Shown here one piece after another: positions 46,801 through 53,773 of a stretch of DNA of 64,000 nt. The DNA lies in NCBI GenBank assembly GCA_946811185.2, contig OX328096.1, positions 39,940,011 through 40,004,010 on the forward strand. Reading direction: 5' to 3'. The stretch's first letter is position 1; every line of letters begins with the position of its first letter. A model generated the notes under the pieces. The model worked only from the letters and a program-made list of their open reading frames with translations. It had not been told where the DNA came from and did not search any database. The stretch comes from Hippopus hippopus. Taxonomy: Eukaryota; Mollusca; Bivalvia; Cardiida; Cardiidae. Position numbers and translations under genes: made by a program.

Positions 46801-49800
46801 CTTGTTCTAGCATATATGTTCTCATAATTTTGTCTGTCTCAGATGATATTGCAATCTGTTGCCAACTAATTGAGGAATTAATTCTTCTATATATTGTGTG
46901 ACAAGATTATTAGAAACTTTATACATAAAACACAACTTAGAGTTTTTTTCTTCTGGACGATAGTGTTTCCCAACCACATTCTCGGTAAAGATTTTCAAGA
47001 GATACTGATCTTGTAAGGCCCGTTACAATTCTTGCAGCTTCATTTTGTAATTTTTCAATAGAATCTGAACATGAAACTGTGCAGCCATCCCATACTGTCG
47101 ATGAATATTCAAGGCTAGGTCTTGCGTAAGATAAATAAATCTGATTTAGGGCTGCACGAGTTAAAGTAGACTAAAGTCTCCGCATAATATGTATTATTTT
47201 GGATGCAGCCTCAAAGTTATTATTTATATGGTCATACCACTGGCCTGAACTGCTTAGGGTTATTCCGAGATGTTTATGCTGGTCTACAATTTTAATTTTA
47301 GTATTTTGAAAAAAGGAGTACTGGCTCACCATGATCCTTTTTCGAGGAAAATATAACAACTTCAGTTTTATTTGGATTGAAATCTACCAACCATTGTTTT
47401 GCCCATATTGAAACATTTTTAGCTCATGGTTTATTATACCCTCTATATCTTGTAGTGATGTAGCAGAATAATAAAGAGAACTATCGTCTGCATACGATCT
47501 AGTAAGACTTAAAAAGTGATTCTGTAATATCATTTACATAAATAAGAAATAAAAGAGGCCCAAGGACCGAGCCCTGAGGTAGCCTACTCCTGCTTTTAAG
47601 GGCTGAAGAGTAGATTCTGATGCTTGTATTACAACTTTTTGCTTCCTATTTTCAAGATAACTAGTCAGCCACGTGAGAAGGCTATCACCTGTGCCATGTT
47701 CTTTAAGTTTCAATAGAAGACCTTTGTGCCACACTCTGTCAAAAGCTTTTGAGGTATCGCAGAAAACAATACAAGAGAGTTGGCCGTGATCAATAGCTTG
47801 GCATATATGTTGATATATGTCTACAAGTTGGTAAGTTGTTGAGTGTTTTGGCAAAAATCCAGATTGATATCTGTATAAAAGATCATTTGTTACAAGGAAA
47901 TTGTACATATGTTTAAAAATAATTCAAGAATTTTACCGCAACTACTTCGCAAAGAGACGGGTCTTTAGTTAGACGGCAAAGACTTATCACTTTTTTTTAA
48001 ACAAAGGTGTGACAATTGCTTTCTTCCAAGAATCAGGGAAAACCCCTTCCAATAGGGAACGATTGAATAATATACAAAGTGGTTTGCAGACAGAGTTAAT
48101 ACAACCTTTGAGCATTCTGTGGCTTATATTATCTGGACCACTAGCTTTATTAATATCAATAGAATGAATGATATCCTTTACTTCAGTAATGGTAATTTCG
48201 TCAGTTACAAGTTTTTTTTAAGGTTTTAAGTTGACTTTCGGGAAGTATAATGTTATTGTCATTTACTGTTGATATTGATGCAAAATAACTGTTTAAACAA
48301 TTTGCCTTTTCATGGAGAGAAGTGTGCCAAATTTTATCCCCATTAGGTAGCGTATCACTCAAAGGTGGAAAACATGATATAGAGTGTTTGATAATTTTCC
48401 AAAATCCCTTTTTATCATTATAGTTCAACTCTGTCAGGTTTGTTTCCAAAATTTTTAAAGAAATTTTTCATTGCCTGTTTTTTTTCATATTATTTACAGT
48501 ATTTCTTATGTTTTCTTATATTTTGACCAATCAGTAGATTTCCCCGATGCTTTGGCAGTACGTTTTATTCTGGTAAAGAGTTAAACTATACAATTAATGT
48601 TGCCAACACATACCGGCTAGTGCTATCTTTTCTTGTCACCGGCTGCTCTGCTGAATAAACAGATGTCGGTGAAAAGGTGGGTGGGTCAGTGACCAGTGAC
48701 GGAAGGATGAAACCTGTTTGCAATGACCTTCATCAATTCTCAAAACTAAATCTTCAGAGAACAATGCCAGCGTTCACCAATTATTTTTAATAACATCCTA
48801 TACCAAATGGTTTCGTCAATGAGAAATTGTGTTTCTTTTTAAGTCTCGAATAAGAACAATAACACAATTTAGGATAGTTGGAGAATACGGGCCCAGGACT
48901 CGAACCTACAACGGTGACGATGTGCATTACCAGCCATTAGCGTGTCCACAGGTCTATCGAAAATCATTGCTATAAATTCTTTCAGCAACAAACATTTGAG
49001 CGGCCCTCTGGCAACAGGCGGTTTAATGCATCTCCGTGTTACATTATACAAGCAAGACTTCACATAATAAGGCTTTAAAGCGGTCCATAAAATCCATTTA
49101 GGCCGACAATAATAGACTAAATATGTAGGTAGAATTGTCCTTCGACTTAACAGTTGAATAAAGTATCGACCTACGTCAGCCTGTGCGGACTGCGCAGGCT
49201 GACATAAGTCAATACATTTTGCAAATAACTGAACAAGTGAATGGTATAGATTGCGCAGGCTGACATAAGTCGATATGTTTTGCAGATAACTGAAAAAGCG
49301 AATGGTATAGATTCAAGATCAGACTGCATTCCCTGTGTATTATATGACGCTGAAAGGGTCAAAAGAAAAGAAGCAACTGTGCATTTCAACAACAACAACA
49401 ACAACAACAAAAACAGTGATAACAAGAAATATCTTTAAAAAAAGGTGGACGGCGTAAGAGGCATTGGGATATGAATATTTAAATTCGTTTGTAGTATAAT
49501 ATGAAGAGAAATGATGAAAACAGTTATGAAAGTAGCCTCTTTTAAATTGTTTTGCATATGGCTGAAAGTAGAATTATCAATAACATTCAAGAATGAGTAA
49601 ACATGTTTTTGTACTAAAATGAAGCACCTTTCAAACATCGACGATTTGTCGTTATGAGAGAGCGGGGTTTTATCACCCTTCTAAATGCTTGACCACACCT
49701 ATCTACTCATACTAAGAGTAAATCAGTAGGCACTCAGTTTCTTCACTAACAACGCAATAAAACCGATTGTTCCCCTAGGCAGGCATAGTTATTCACGTTG

Positions 49801-52800
49801 CGAATTGAATCACCAAATTCAAGATACATCTTTTTATCACTGTTACAAGAAACGAATTAACTTGTTTTACAACCCGTTTTCGTGTACGGCAATAGAGCGG
49901 TAGCCTACCGTCGCAGTTCGTATTCTGTTTTACGCGAGGAAAAACGGGTACCAAATCTCTTACACTAAACAAAATAGAAAACTCGTCAATACTCCTTGCT
50001 ATTAGTTTATCCATATGATTTAGATTATGGATGTTTTGCTAGAGCTGAACATCTGTATGGCCATAAAGTACAACTTTACATAGGTAAATGTGATCATTAC
50101 GTGATTTTTTAGTCATTAACACTTTTATCCAATGTCGGTAAATTTCTACTGTAACCTTTATTTTTTTGCTTAGTTTACATATATTTGGCCAATCACAAAA
50201 TGAGTAACAATTCATTTCCTCCTAGTACTTAAAGTAGGTCAAAAGTGAGATCATACAGCTACGCCGAAAAATTTTTACGCCCCCTTCAAACAATTTGCGA
50301 AAAGATTAAACAGCTTGTGACACTAAGCCCCACACCATGATTTGTTTTCGTTCAAAAGGGCCATTTTCTTTCCTCAAGATTTTTCTACGTTCATCATTTG
50401 TATTGGTGCCATCAATGTTGATTATAAACTATTATCTAAGGCATACTTCGACTTATCAAACACTCATAAAAGTTATAATCGAATGGACTGTTGGACAGCC
50501 ATTGTGATGGAGACAGGCAGCTAGGTGCCGGTCGCTGAATTATTCTAGTTTCATCAAATTCTATGGAATCATTATATTAAAGTACTGAAAGTACTGACAG
50601 ACTAGCGAAATTGAAATAAGTGGCTATGGTAAAGATAAAACCTGGTTGGTTTATACAAGATTGAAGAAAAATTGTAAAATTTGGTTTTGAGTCGATTCCA
50701 GTTCCACCGGCTCATTCCGATTATTAAGTCCAATCCGGATCCAGTTCAATCCATTGATTTTACCCAACACACTTGACTACTTACTTGGCAAAATAAGAAA
50801 TATCATGAAAATCTTGTTTGTTAACTTTCAATTGAAACAAGTTATTCAGTTGAAATAATATCCCACGCCAAATTAGACCTTTTTTTTTTATAGACACATA
50901 CAAGAGGTATCGTATTTTCCATGTAGATGTGAATTTTTTTATTATTGGTCTATAACGAAATTCTACTTTAAGCCCCCTTTTTCCATAACATGGCATTCAT
51001 TAAATGAAAACATAATTCTTGTCTGTGACTTACGATAAAGTTTATAGATAAGAAGTTTCATAAAATTTTGTCCAATAGTTAAAGAGATATTGGTCCATAA
51101 AGGAAATATACATCAAGCCCCCTTTTTCCATGACACGGCATTAAATGAAAAAATAATCATATCGGTAGACTATCATAAGGAACACATGTATGAAACTCCA
51201 CCAATTTTCAAAAAGGATTTTCGAAGATATATGTCCGGACGGACGAACGGACAGACGGACAGTGTAGATCAAGATCAGACTGCATAGACTGCAGTCTGAT
51301 CTTGTATCTACACTGTTCGATAAGGGGACATTTTTTCTACAAAATATAATTTAAAATAGCAATATTCAGGTTTTTACCATCAGCTTGAAAGTTTCGTTTA
51401 ACATTTTTTTTCAGCAGATTAAGGGTTAAACTCAAACTGGGTTATATAGTTAATCAATAGCACAAGATGTAATTAGTGTAGTAAACTATTTAACTCTTTA
51501 CAAAACGAAAAATTTTCACTCGTCCAAACTCAAAGCTGTTCCAGACCATCAAGTTAAATGTGGCTGAATTGATGCAAACCTGATTTTAAAGGGGCAGAAA
51601 GCAACGTGGGAAAAGAAGAAAATGCTGGTTACCAGCATTTTCTCCTATTCCCGCAATGTTTTCAAAGGGCATCTTCCCTAATTTAGTTAAGACTTGGGAT
51701 AGCGTGGTAAGTTGTTAATTTACAAGACGTACAATAACAGTTTAATATATCAGTTTCACGGTACACTATGATCTAAGTAATGAATGACGGAAGGAATAGC
51801 AAGGGTTCCCTGTCCAGTGAAGGATTTGCTACAAGTTACCTAGGTGTATCTATTTTTAGATTCATTGACTGTATTACTGTGTTGTAGGAATACGTGTATG
51901 AGCCTGATTTGCATAGGTCACTTAATTTACATATAAGCAAACATCTTGTACCTTTAGTACAGATAACTGTCCCCAAAGGCGATGTTACTTTTTGACTGGT
52001 CGCCTCTAGGTACAGAGACGATCAAGACAAAATCATTTGAAAGCCCCGCACAGATTTTGTGCGCAAGTTTTAACTCTCATAATTTCGTAACTAGAGCACA
52101 AAGCTAGGATTTAGACATACCTGTTGCTCGCATATTTAATAACCCTTCGTTTGAAATATAAATATTTTCAATTTAAACGCTGAACAAAGAGAAAACCGTG
52201 CATTTCATCTGTTACTCGAGTTGTTTACGTTCCCGAAAACCGACAAAATGGCCGCCACGCACGATAAATTTCGTCATTGTTTTTTCCGAGATTTACATGT
52301 TATAAACGACTTCTACAAGCTCATTATGTAATGAAAGGTTTATTAATTTGTCTTTGGTCATGTTTGTTACTAAAAGTCAGTTGCATTTCGCTGCAATACA
52401 GATTAAAACGACGAAACATAAAGTCAGTATAGCGCTCTATCTTTGTTACCGGAAAATTTACGATGGACTTGAGACGGTACGGTGCACAAAAAATGTCTAA
52501 ATATGAAAAATATCACCTTATCGTCTCATTATTGAGACTACTTGTACCTTATCAATGACATATTGCTCAGTCTATTACTTTGTAAGTAGACATGTTCAAA
52601 TCAGGATGGTAGAAATTCTGTTGTTTTTGTCAAAGTTGTCATATATAATAGAATTAAGATTGATAACACAAAGAATTATTTTACTGTGAGGCAGTATTTG
52701 GCAACTGTGGGATTTTTTGTTTACATTGAGTCTGAGTCAATCTTGATGTCTATAGACTAGCTTCGCTAGTCTAAAAATGTAACCATCAAGAAAAGAGCAT

Positions 52801-53561
52801 AGAACATTAGCACGGTTTCTCGCCTCATTGCCATATTTCAAGAGCTTGGTAAAGAGAATTCCGTTGACGATTCCTTCTTGGATCTGGTATGGAGCTCAGA
52901 GACGTCAACTTTTTAAATTACAAGGAATTTCTCCTTTCACGATTTTAGCTCGGCATTTAATTTGCGAGTAACTGGCACTACGAAGCAAGACACTAACTTT
53001 TATGTGATTAAAGAAAATAAAACTTGGCAATGTGACTTCAATTATTTCTCGTCTTGTAATTTCAGTAAAAACTTTGTCAAAACTGTTCTATGTAAGGAAC
53101 TATTTAACCAACCCTTAGCGCTTTTATGTCATACGTGAAAAATTAAACAGCTTAAGGATTGTGGGTATCTAACCCAGTTACTAAAATTGCAATTCACAAA
53201 TTAAGAAATACTAACTCACCTTCCTGTTGTCCATCAACCTAAAACAAGAAAACAAATGAATGAATGAATGAATGAATAAATGAATGAATGAATGAATGAA
53301 GGAAGGAACCTGGAAAGGTTCGCGTATGAGAGAGAGAGAGAGAGGGAGGCACGAAAGTGGGCTACAAATAATCATTTACAGCCGATAGAAATGAGTTTAG
53401 TATGTATAATTTTAAGATTAGTTGAGTTTAAGTACAGTGAAGGATTGGTACATTTGATATTTTGCGCAGATCGGTGCTTTGTAAAATAAAAAAAGTAAAT
53501 GCACTCCTACCTTGTCATAGAGCAAAGGAAGAAAGAAACACACAAGCAAACCCCACAGCAT
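31522..53561 (-). CDS. ZP-domain transmembrane protein (11 coding exons, 440 aa)
   Basis: Eleven GT-AG exons on the minus strand join in frame: 53561-53511, 53238-53220, 44596-44452, 40180-40075, 38870-38728, 37105-36957, 35684-35588, 34421-34361, 33620-33465, 32744-32663, 31835-31522 (1,323 nt, 441 codons with TAG). Residues 1-14 are a signal peptide. Residues 24-154 contain only two cysteines (C71, C104) and may be a reduced ZP-N. Residues 155-312 match a ZP-C module with six cysteines (C217, C238, C291, C296, C307, C312), DSNGC, and LYFQCEVEYC as the F-x-C-x-V-x-x-C signature. KRKKRS (316-321) is a dibasic cleavage site where ZP proteins are cut before polymerising. One helix lies at 357-376, with a 64-residue tail after it. 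ZP proteins form extracellular filaments and matrices. The exact family is not recognised. The N-terminal region could be another fold. Confidence 0.92.
31855..32122. mobile_element. Family A MITE beside ZP exon 11
   Basis: GAGGCATGCTCTGGCAAAAG to CACAGAGCATGGCTCATATA. Its left end is about 20 bases from the exon 11 acceptor. Confidence 0.8.
32388..32605. mobile_element. Family B MITE
   Basis: CTCTTTACCACACAATCCTG, then AGAAAATGCTGGCAACCAAC, then TCTAAAATTTTGCTGTTTAA. Confidence 0.7.
32663..32744 (-). CDS. ZP gene exon 10 (cleavage site)
   Basis: Acceptor ATATTACAG, donor GTTTGT. It encodes PHCSNAKRKKRSTGTVHTVR, with the sixth ZP-C cysteine and a furin-type site RKKR|S. Confidence 0.92.
32815..32935. 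repeat. Short hairpin MITE, copy 1
   Basis: The perfect palindrome AACTTCTGATTGGCTTAGCC / AATCAGAAGTT lies between arms ending in CTAAG/CTTAG words. The same family as 57465-57640. Confidence 0.6.
33207..33445. mobile_element. Family B MITE next to ZP exon 9 (donor side)
   Basis: ACTCTTTACCACGCGACAAA, core AGAAAATGCTGGTTACCAGC, end TATGTGGTAAAGGGTTAA. About 20 bases from the exon 9 donor. Confidence 0.8.
33465..33620 (-). CDS. ZP gene exon 9 (ZP-C core)
   Basis: A 156-nt phase-0 exon with acceptor GGTTACAG and donor GTAAGG. It encodes PSFEVINFNIINVVGNKNLY, then FQCEVEYC, the most diagnostic ZP stretch. A family B MITE lies within about 30 bases on each side. Confidence 0.93.
33645..33875. 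mobile_element. Family B MITE next to ZP exon 9 (acceptor side)
   Basis: CCTTTACCAAACACTAACCT, core AGAAAACACTGGTATCCAGT, end GCTTTGTTTGGTAGAGTTAG. Opposite orientation to the copy at 33207. Confidence 0.7.
33898..34253. repeat. GA/GACA low-complexity tract
   Basis: About 350 bases of AG, ACAG and related steps. On the ZP coding strand it is a long CT-rich tract, in the intron between exons 8 and 9. All the long Arg/Glu or Ser/Leu frames over it are artefacts. Confidence 0.9.
34361..34421 (-). CDS. ZP gene exon 8
   Basis: A 61-nt exon with acceptor CTTTCAG and donor GTAAAT. It completes DSNG-C and encodes CFTAILNLNNNEGFAGSSST. It ends in phase 0, matching exon 9. Confidence 0.85.
34520..34735. 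mobile_element. Family C MITE
   Basis: ACGCTGCTAAGCGCGACTCA to ATTCGCAGGATAAGGCTTAA, with the inner GATC-type hairpin. Confidence 0.7.
35275..35577 (+). mobile_element. tRNA-derived SINE, second copy of the family
   Basis: TGTAGCTCAGACATAAGACG (A box) and GAGTTCGAAACTC (B box), core GAGGCTTGATGAAGTCATTG, tail CTGTCGAAAACGGCACTTAC. The tail ends about 10 bases from the ZP exon 7 donor site. Confidence 0.8.
35588..35684 (-). CDS. ZP gene exon 7
   Basis: Acceptor CGTTTTCAG, donor GTAAAA. It encodes FLDDAGARVTNCY, then TTVIDSNG, the N-C-Y and D-S-N-G-(C) landmarks of ZP-C. Found by phase logic: exon 6 leaves one base and this exon supplies two. SINE and MITE copies abut both sides. Confidence 0.88.
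35705..35940. mobile_element. Family B MITE next to ZP exon 7
   Basis: ACTCTTTACCAAACAGTATT, core AGAAAATGCTGGTAACCAGC, end AAATTTTGTCGTTAAACTG. It begins about 20 bases upstream of the exon 7 acceptor. Confidence 0.75.
36080..36650 (-). pseudogene. Mariner transposase remnant
   Basis: On the minus strand TNVEELADICGISSGTLF (the helix-turn-helix region) is followed by a stop-ridden segment. Then come LLHDNAPAH and, in another frame, HPPYSLDLAPCDFWL and KQYLRGRKFET, the last two catalytic regions of a DD34D mariner transposase. The central part with the first Asp is deleted. It is dead and lies in ZP intron 6. Confidence 0.85.
36855..36903. repeat. (ATC)n/GATCAC tract
   Basis: ATCATGATC and CATCAT repeats close to the ZP exon 6 donor (within about 55 bases). 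Confidence 0.75.
36957..37105 (-). CDS. ZP gene exon 6 (start of ZP-C)
   Basis: Acceptor TTTATTTAG, donor GTAAGT. It encodes FTLFKNTFLTPVNYNPTLEI, then VTLLSLGAAAQLRFTMTIEN, matching the first strands of a ZP-C fold. Confidence 0.9.
37262..37478. mobile_element. Family C MITE, reverse
   Basis: CCCTTATCCTGTGAAATATG, hairpin AGATCAGACTGCACTTTCTG, end TGGCGCTTAGCAGCGTAAGG. Confidence 0.75.
37708..37897. mobile_element. Family C MITE, reverse, short
   Basis: AACTCTTATCCCACTAAATA, hairpin CAGACTGCACAGAACGTGCA, end CCGCAAAAGGTCAGTGC. Confidence 0.7.
38000..38220. mobile_element. Family B MITE
   Basis: CCCTTTACCAAACGACAATC, core AGAAAATACTGGTCACCACC, end GATTGTCTGGTAAAGGGTTA. Confidence 0.75.
38216..38437. 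mobile_element. Family B MITE, abutting and inverted
   Basis: CACACGATCCCATGGGTTCA, core AGAAAATGCTGGTAATCATC, end TTTGTCGTCTGATAAAGAGT. Confidence 0.7.
38440..38597. repeat. 37-bp tandem repeat, four units
   Basis: GAGCAACATGTATCGGACTT and GTCATTTTGGTACCAT recur with a period near 37 bp. Confidence 0.85.
38728..38870 (-). CDS. ZP gene exon 5
   Basis: Acceptor TTGTCTTAG, donor GTAAGA. It encodes NDAPSSSSYTVTVLSKID, then FFDLTVEGANRVGVSITGTQ. No cysteines. Confidence 0.88.
39253..39390. mobile_element. Family B MITE, truncated
   Basis: CCTTTACCCAACAATCCCGA and AGAAAATGCTGGTAATCTGC. The right arm is lost. Confidence 0.65.
39440..39792. mobile_element. Family A MITE, composite (reverse plus forward)
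   Basis: A reverse half (TATCGACCTTGGTCAGCC, then CATGTCAAAGGACCATTG) runs into a forward half (TAAACTGGTCCTTTAATATG to AAAGAGCATGACTCAC), making a larger inverted structure. Confidence 0.65.
39985..40047. repeat. (CTA)n microsatellite
   Basis: CTACTACTA runs about 30 bases from the ZP exon 4 donor. Confidence 0.75.
40075..40180 (-). CDS. ZP gene exon 4
   Basis: Acceptor AATTTCAG, donor GTAAAT. It encodes VNVTGAVANFNFTIEAG through GLATDCPFT, supplying the second cysteine of the N-terminal region. A family D repeat begins 12 bases upstream of it. Confidence 0.88.
40190..42035 (-). repeat. Family D element, reverse, split by an insertion
   Basis: Starts CAAGAGGGCCATTGGCCCT, holds about five tandem units to 41110, then resumes at 41983 with the family D head (complement of GTGAGCTTTTGTGATCGTG). 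The 870 bases between are foreign. Confidence 0.75.
41111..41982. mobile_element. Insertion in family D carrying a long palindrome and paired CRE sites
   Basis: It begins just before a palindrome of two 57-bp arms (41120-41243, about five mismatches). It contains TGACGTCA at 41381 and 41397, and a possible start codon with donor (41486-41507). No protein similarity recognised in the open frame at 41797-42222, which runs across the insertion edge. Confidence 0.5.
42881..43449 (+). mobile_element. 569-bp non-autonomous element with 10-bp target duplication, copy 1
   Basis: It begins TAGTACAGATAACTG and ends CATTATTGAGACTA, flanked on both sides by ACTGTAGTAC. It is strongly similar along its whole length to 51955-52540. 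Terminal inversion is short (TAGT/ACTA). No coding capacity. Confidence 0.85.
43797..43863. repeat. (GA)n(CA)n microsatellite
   Basis: About 42 bases of GA followed by about 22 of CA. Confidence 0.9.
44205..44428. mobile_element. Family B MITE next to ZP exon 3
   Basis: AAGAGAAAATACCAGTTACC core and right arm GTTTGTCGTTTGGTACAGAA. About 25 bases from the exon 3 donor. Confidence 0.65.
44452..44596 (-). CDS. ZP gene exon 3
   Basis: Acceptor TTCTTTACAG, donor GTAAGT, phase 1 to 0 plus two bases. It encodes VFSVTYQDSPIDGTTDVLFE, then LWIVDRDNPTQNPNC. Confidence 0.88.
44808..45020. mobile_element. Family C MITE, reverse
   Basis: AACCTTTATCCCGCTAAAAA, hairpin AGATCAGACTGCACGTTCTG, end GCGCTTAGCAGCCTACGGGT. 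Confidence 0.75.
45225..45455. mobile_element. Family B MITE
   Basis: CAAGCCTGAGTTTTAAAGAC, core AGAAAATGCTGGTACCAGCA, end TTGTCGTGTGGTAAAGAGTT. Confidence 0.75.
45700..48570 (-). mobile_element. 5'-truncated non-LTR retrotransposon (LINE, jockey/I-like)
   Basis: Minus-strand frames, broken by shifts, follow LINE order. A pre-RT part (FWKIIKHSISCFPPLSDTLP, 48449-48201) is followed by RT (QSGFLPKHSTTYQLVDIY, SKAFDRVWHKGLLLKL, 47908-47534). A shifted P-Q-G-S-V-L-G-P motif lies near 47570 and the catalytic YADD near 47490. Next come the thumb (QHKHLGITLSSSGQWYDHI, 47359) and the domain after it (RPSLEYSSTVWDGC near 47100). A C-terminal region with a Cys-rich patch (CDCNNGAENAEHYFFKC) ends near 45701. 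The endonuclease domain is missing upstream. An insertion at about 46145-46690 splits the C-terminal part. It sits antisense to nothing coding, in ZP intron 2. Confidence 0.85.
46145..46690. mobile_element. Insertion inside the LINE
   Basis: LINE coding (SFKD, from the 46700 side) resumes near 46135 (IKWRQNELKL), so about 545 bases are extra. The insert is CpG-richer than its surroundings. I see no open frame or clear terminal repeats. Confidence 0.5.
48600..48935 (-). mobile_element. SINE, minus strand
   Basis: On the minus strand AGGTTCGAGTCCTGGGC resembles a B box. ATTGATGAAGGTCATTGC and TTTCATCCTTCCGTCAC match the core of the SINEs at 24998 and 35275. The A box is weak. Confidence 0.6.
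49000..49215. mobile_element. Family A MITE, diverged
   Basis: CCTCTGGCAACAGGCGGTTT, ATGCATCTCCGTG and GTATCGACCTACGTCAGCC in the family order. The right end is degraded and partly duplicated (GCGCAGGCTGACATAAGTC occurs twice). Confidence 0.65.
49640..51240. other. ZP intron 2 sequence, nothing recognised
   Basis: AT-rich with no exon signal fitting the ZP phase. CCCCCTTTTTCCATxACA words at 50971 and 51118 suggest scraps of an element. Confidence 0.5.
51250..51430. mobile_element. Family C MITE, partial
   Basis: AGTGTAGATCAAGATCAGAC hairpin and right part TTTTTACCATCAGCTTGAAA to GCAGATTAAGGGTTAA. The left end is replaced by an ACGGACGGAC stretch. Confidence 0.65.
51488..51718. mobile_element. 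Family B MITE
   Basis: TAACTCTTTACAAAACGAAA, core AGAAAATGCTGGTTACCAGC, end TAGCGTGGTAAGTTGTTAA. Confidence 0.75.
51955..52540 (+). mobile_element. 586-bp non-autonomous element, copy 2
   Basis: Same element as 42881-43449, here flanked by perfect 10-bp duplications CTTGTACCTT (51945-51954 and 52541-52550). Two copies with different duplications define the ends exactly. A 9-11 bp duplication fits MULE-type elements best, but the ends lack the usual long inverted repeats. Confidence 0.85.
53220..53238 (-). CDS. ZP gene exon 2, 19-nt microexon
   Basis: Nineteen bases between TTGTTTTAG and GTGAGT encode VDGQQE plus one base. Skipping it would shift the frame: exon 1 ends in phase 0 but exon 3 needs phase 1. 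The microexon is therefore required to link the signal peptide to the ectodomain. Confidence 0.8.
53252..53306. repeat. (GAAT)n microsatellite
   Basis: GAAT units between ZP exons 1 and 2, starting about 15 bases from the microexon acceptor. Confidence 0.85.
53511..53561 (-). CDS. ZP gene coding exon 1 (signal peptide)
   Basis: The ATG immediately follows a TTTTTTCAG acceptor, so a 5' UTR exon must lie upstream. It encodes MLWGLLVCFFLPLLYDK and ends in phase 0 at GTAGGA. Confidence 0.88.
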
Positions 53562-53619
53562 CTGAAAAAAGAAAGAGAAAAAATGTAGATCTATGCCATC
53601 TTATTTTAACGACGACAAC

Positions 53620-53620
<1 letters not shown>

Positions 53621-53673
<53 letters not shown>

Positions 53674-53692
53674 GAGAGAGAGGGAGGGAGAC
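53621..53692. repeat. (GA)n microsatellite
   Basis: A nearly pure GA run about 60 bases upstream of the ZP signal-peptide exon. Confidence 0.9.
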
Positions 53693-53773
53693 CAAGACTT
53701 TTATGAGGATTCATTTATGTAGTGAATACTAAATTAAATGACCATTCGCGCCCGAGAAATTACTATTATACCT

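Noticed and set aside
52752..52774. Short perfect hairpin TAGACTAGCTTCGCTAGTCT
   Set aside because: Single occurrence with 9-bp arms; its likeness to the nearby TAGT/ACTA ends may be chance.
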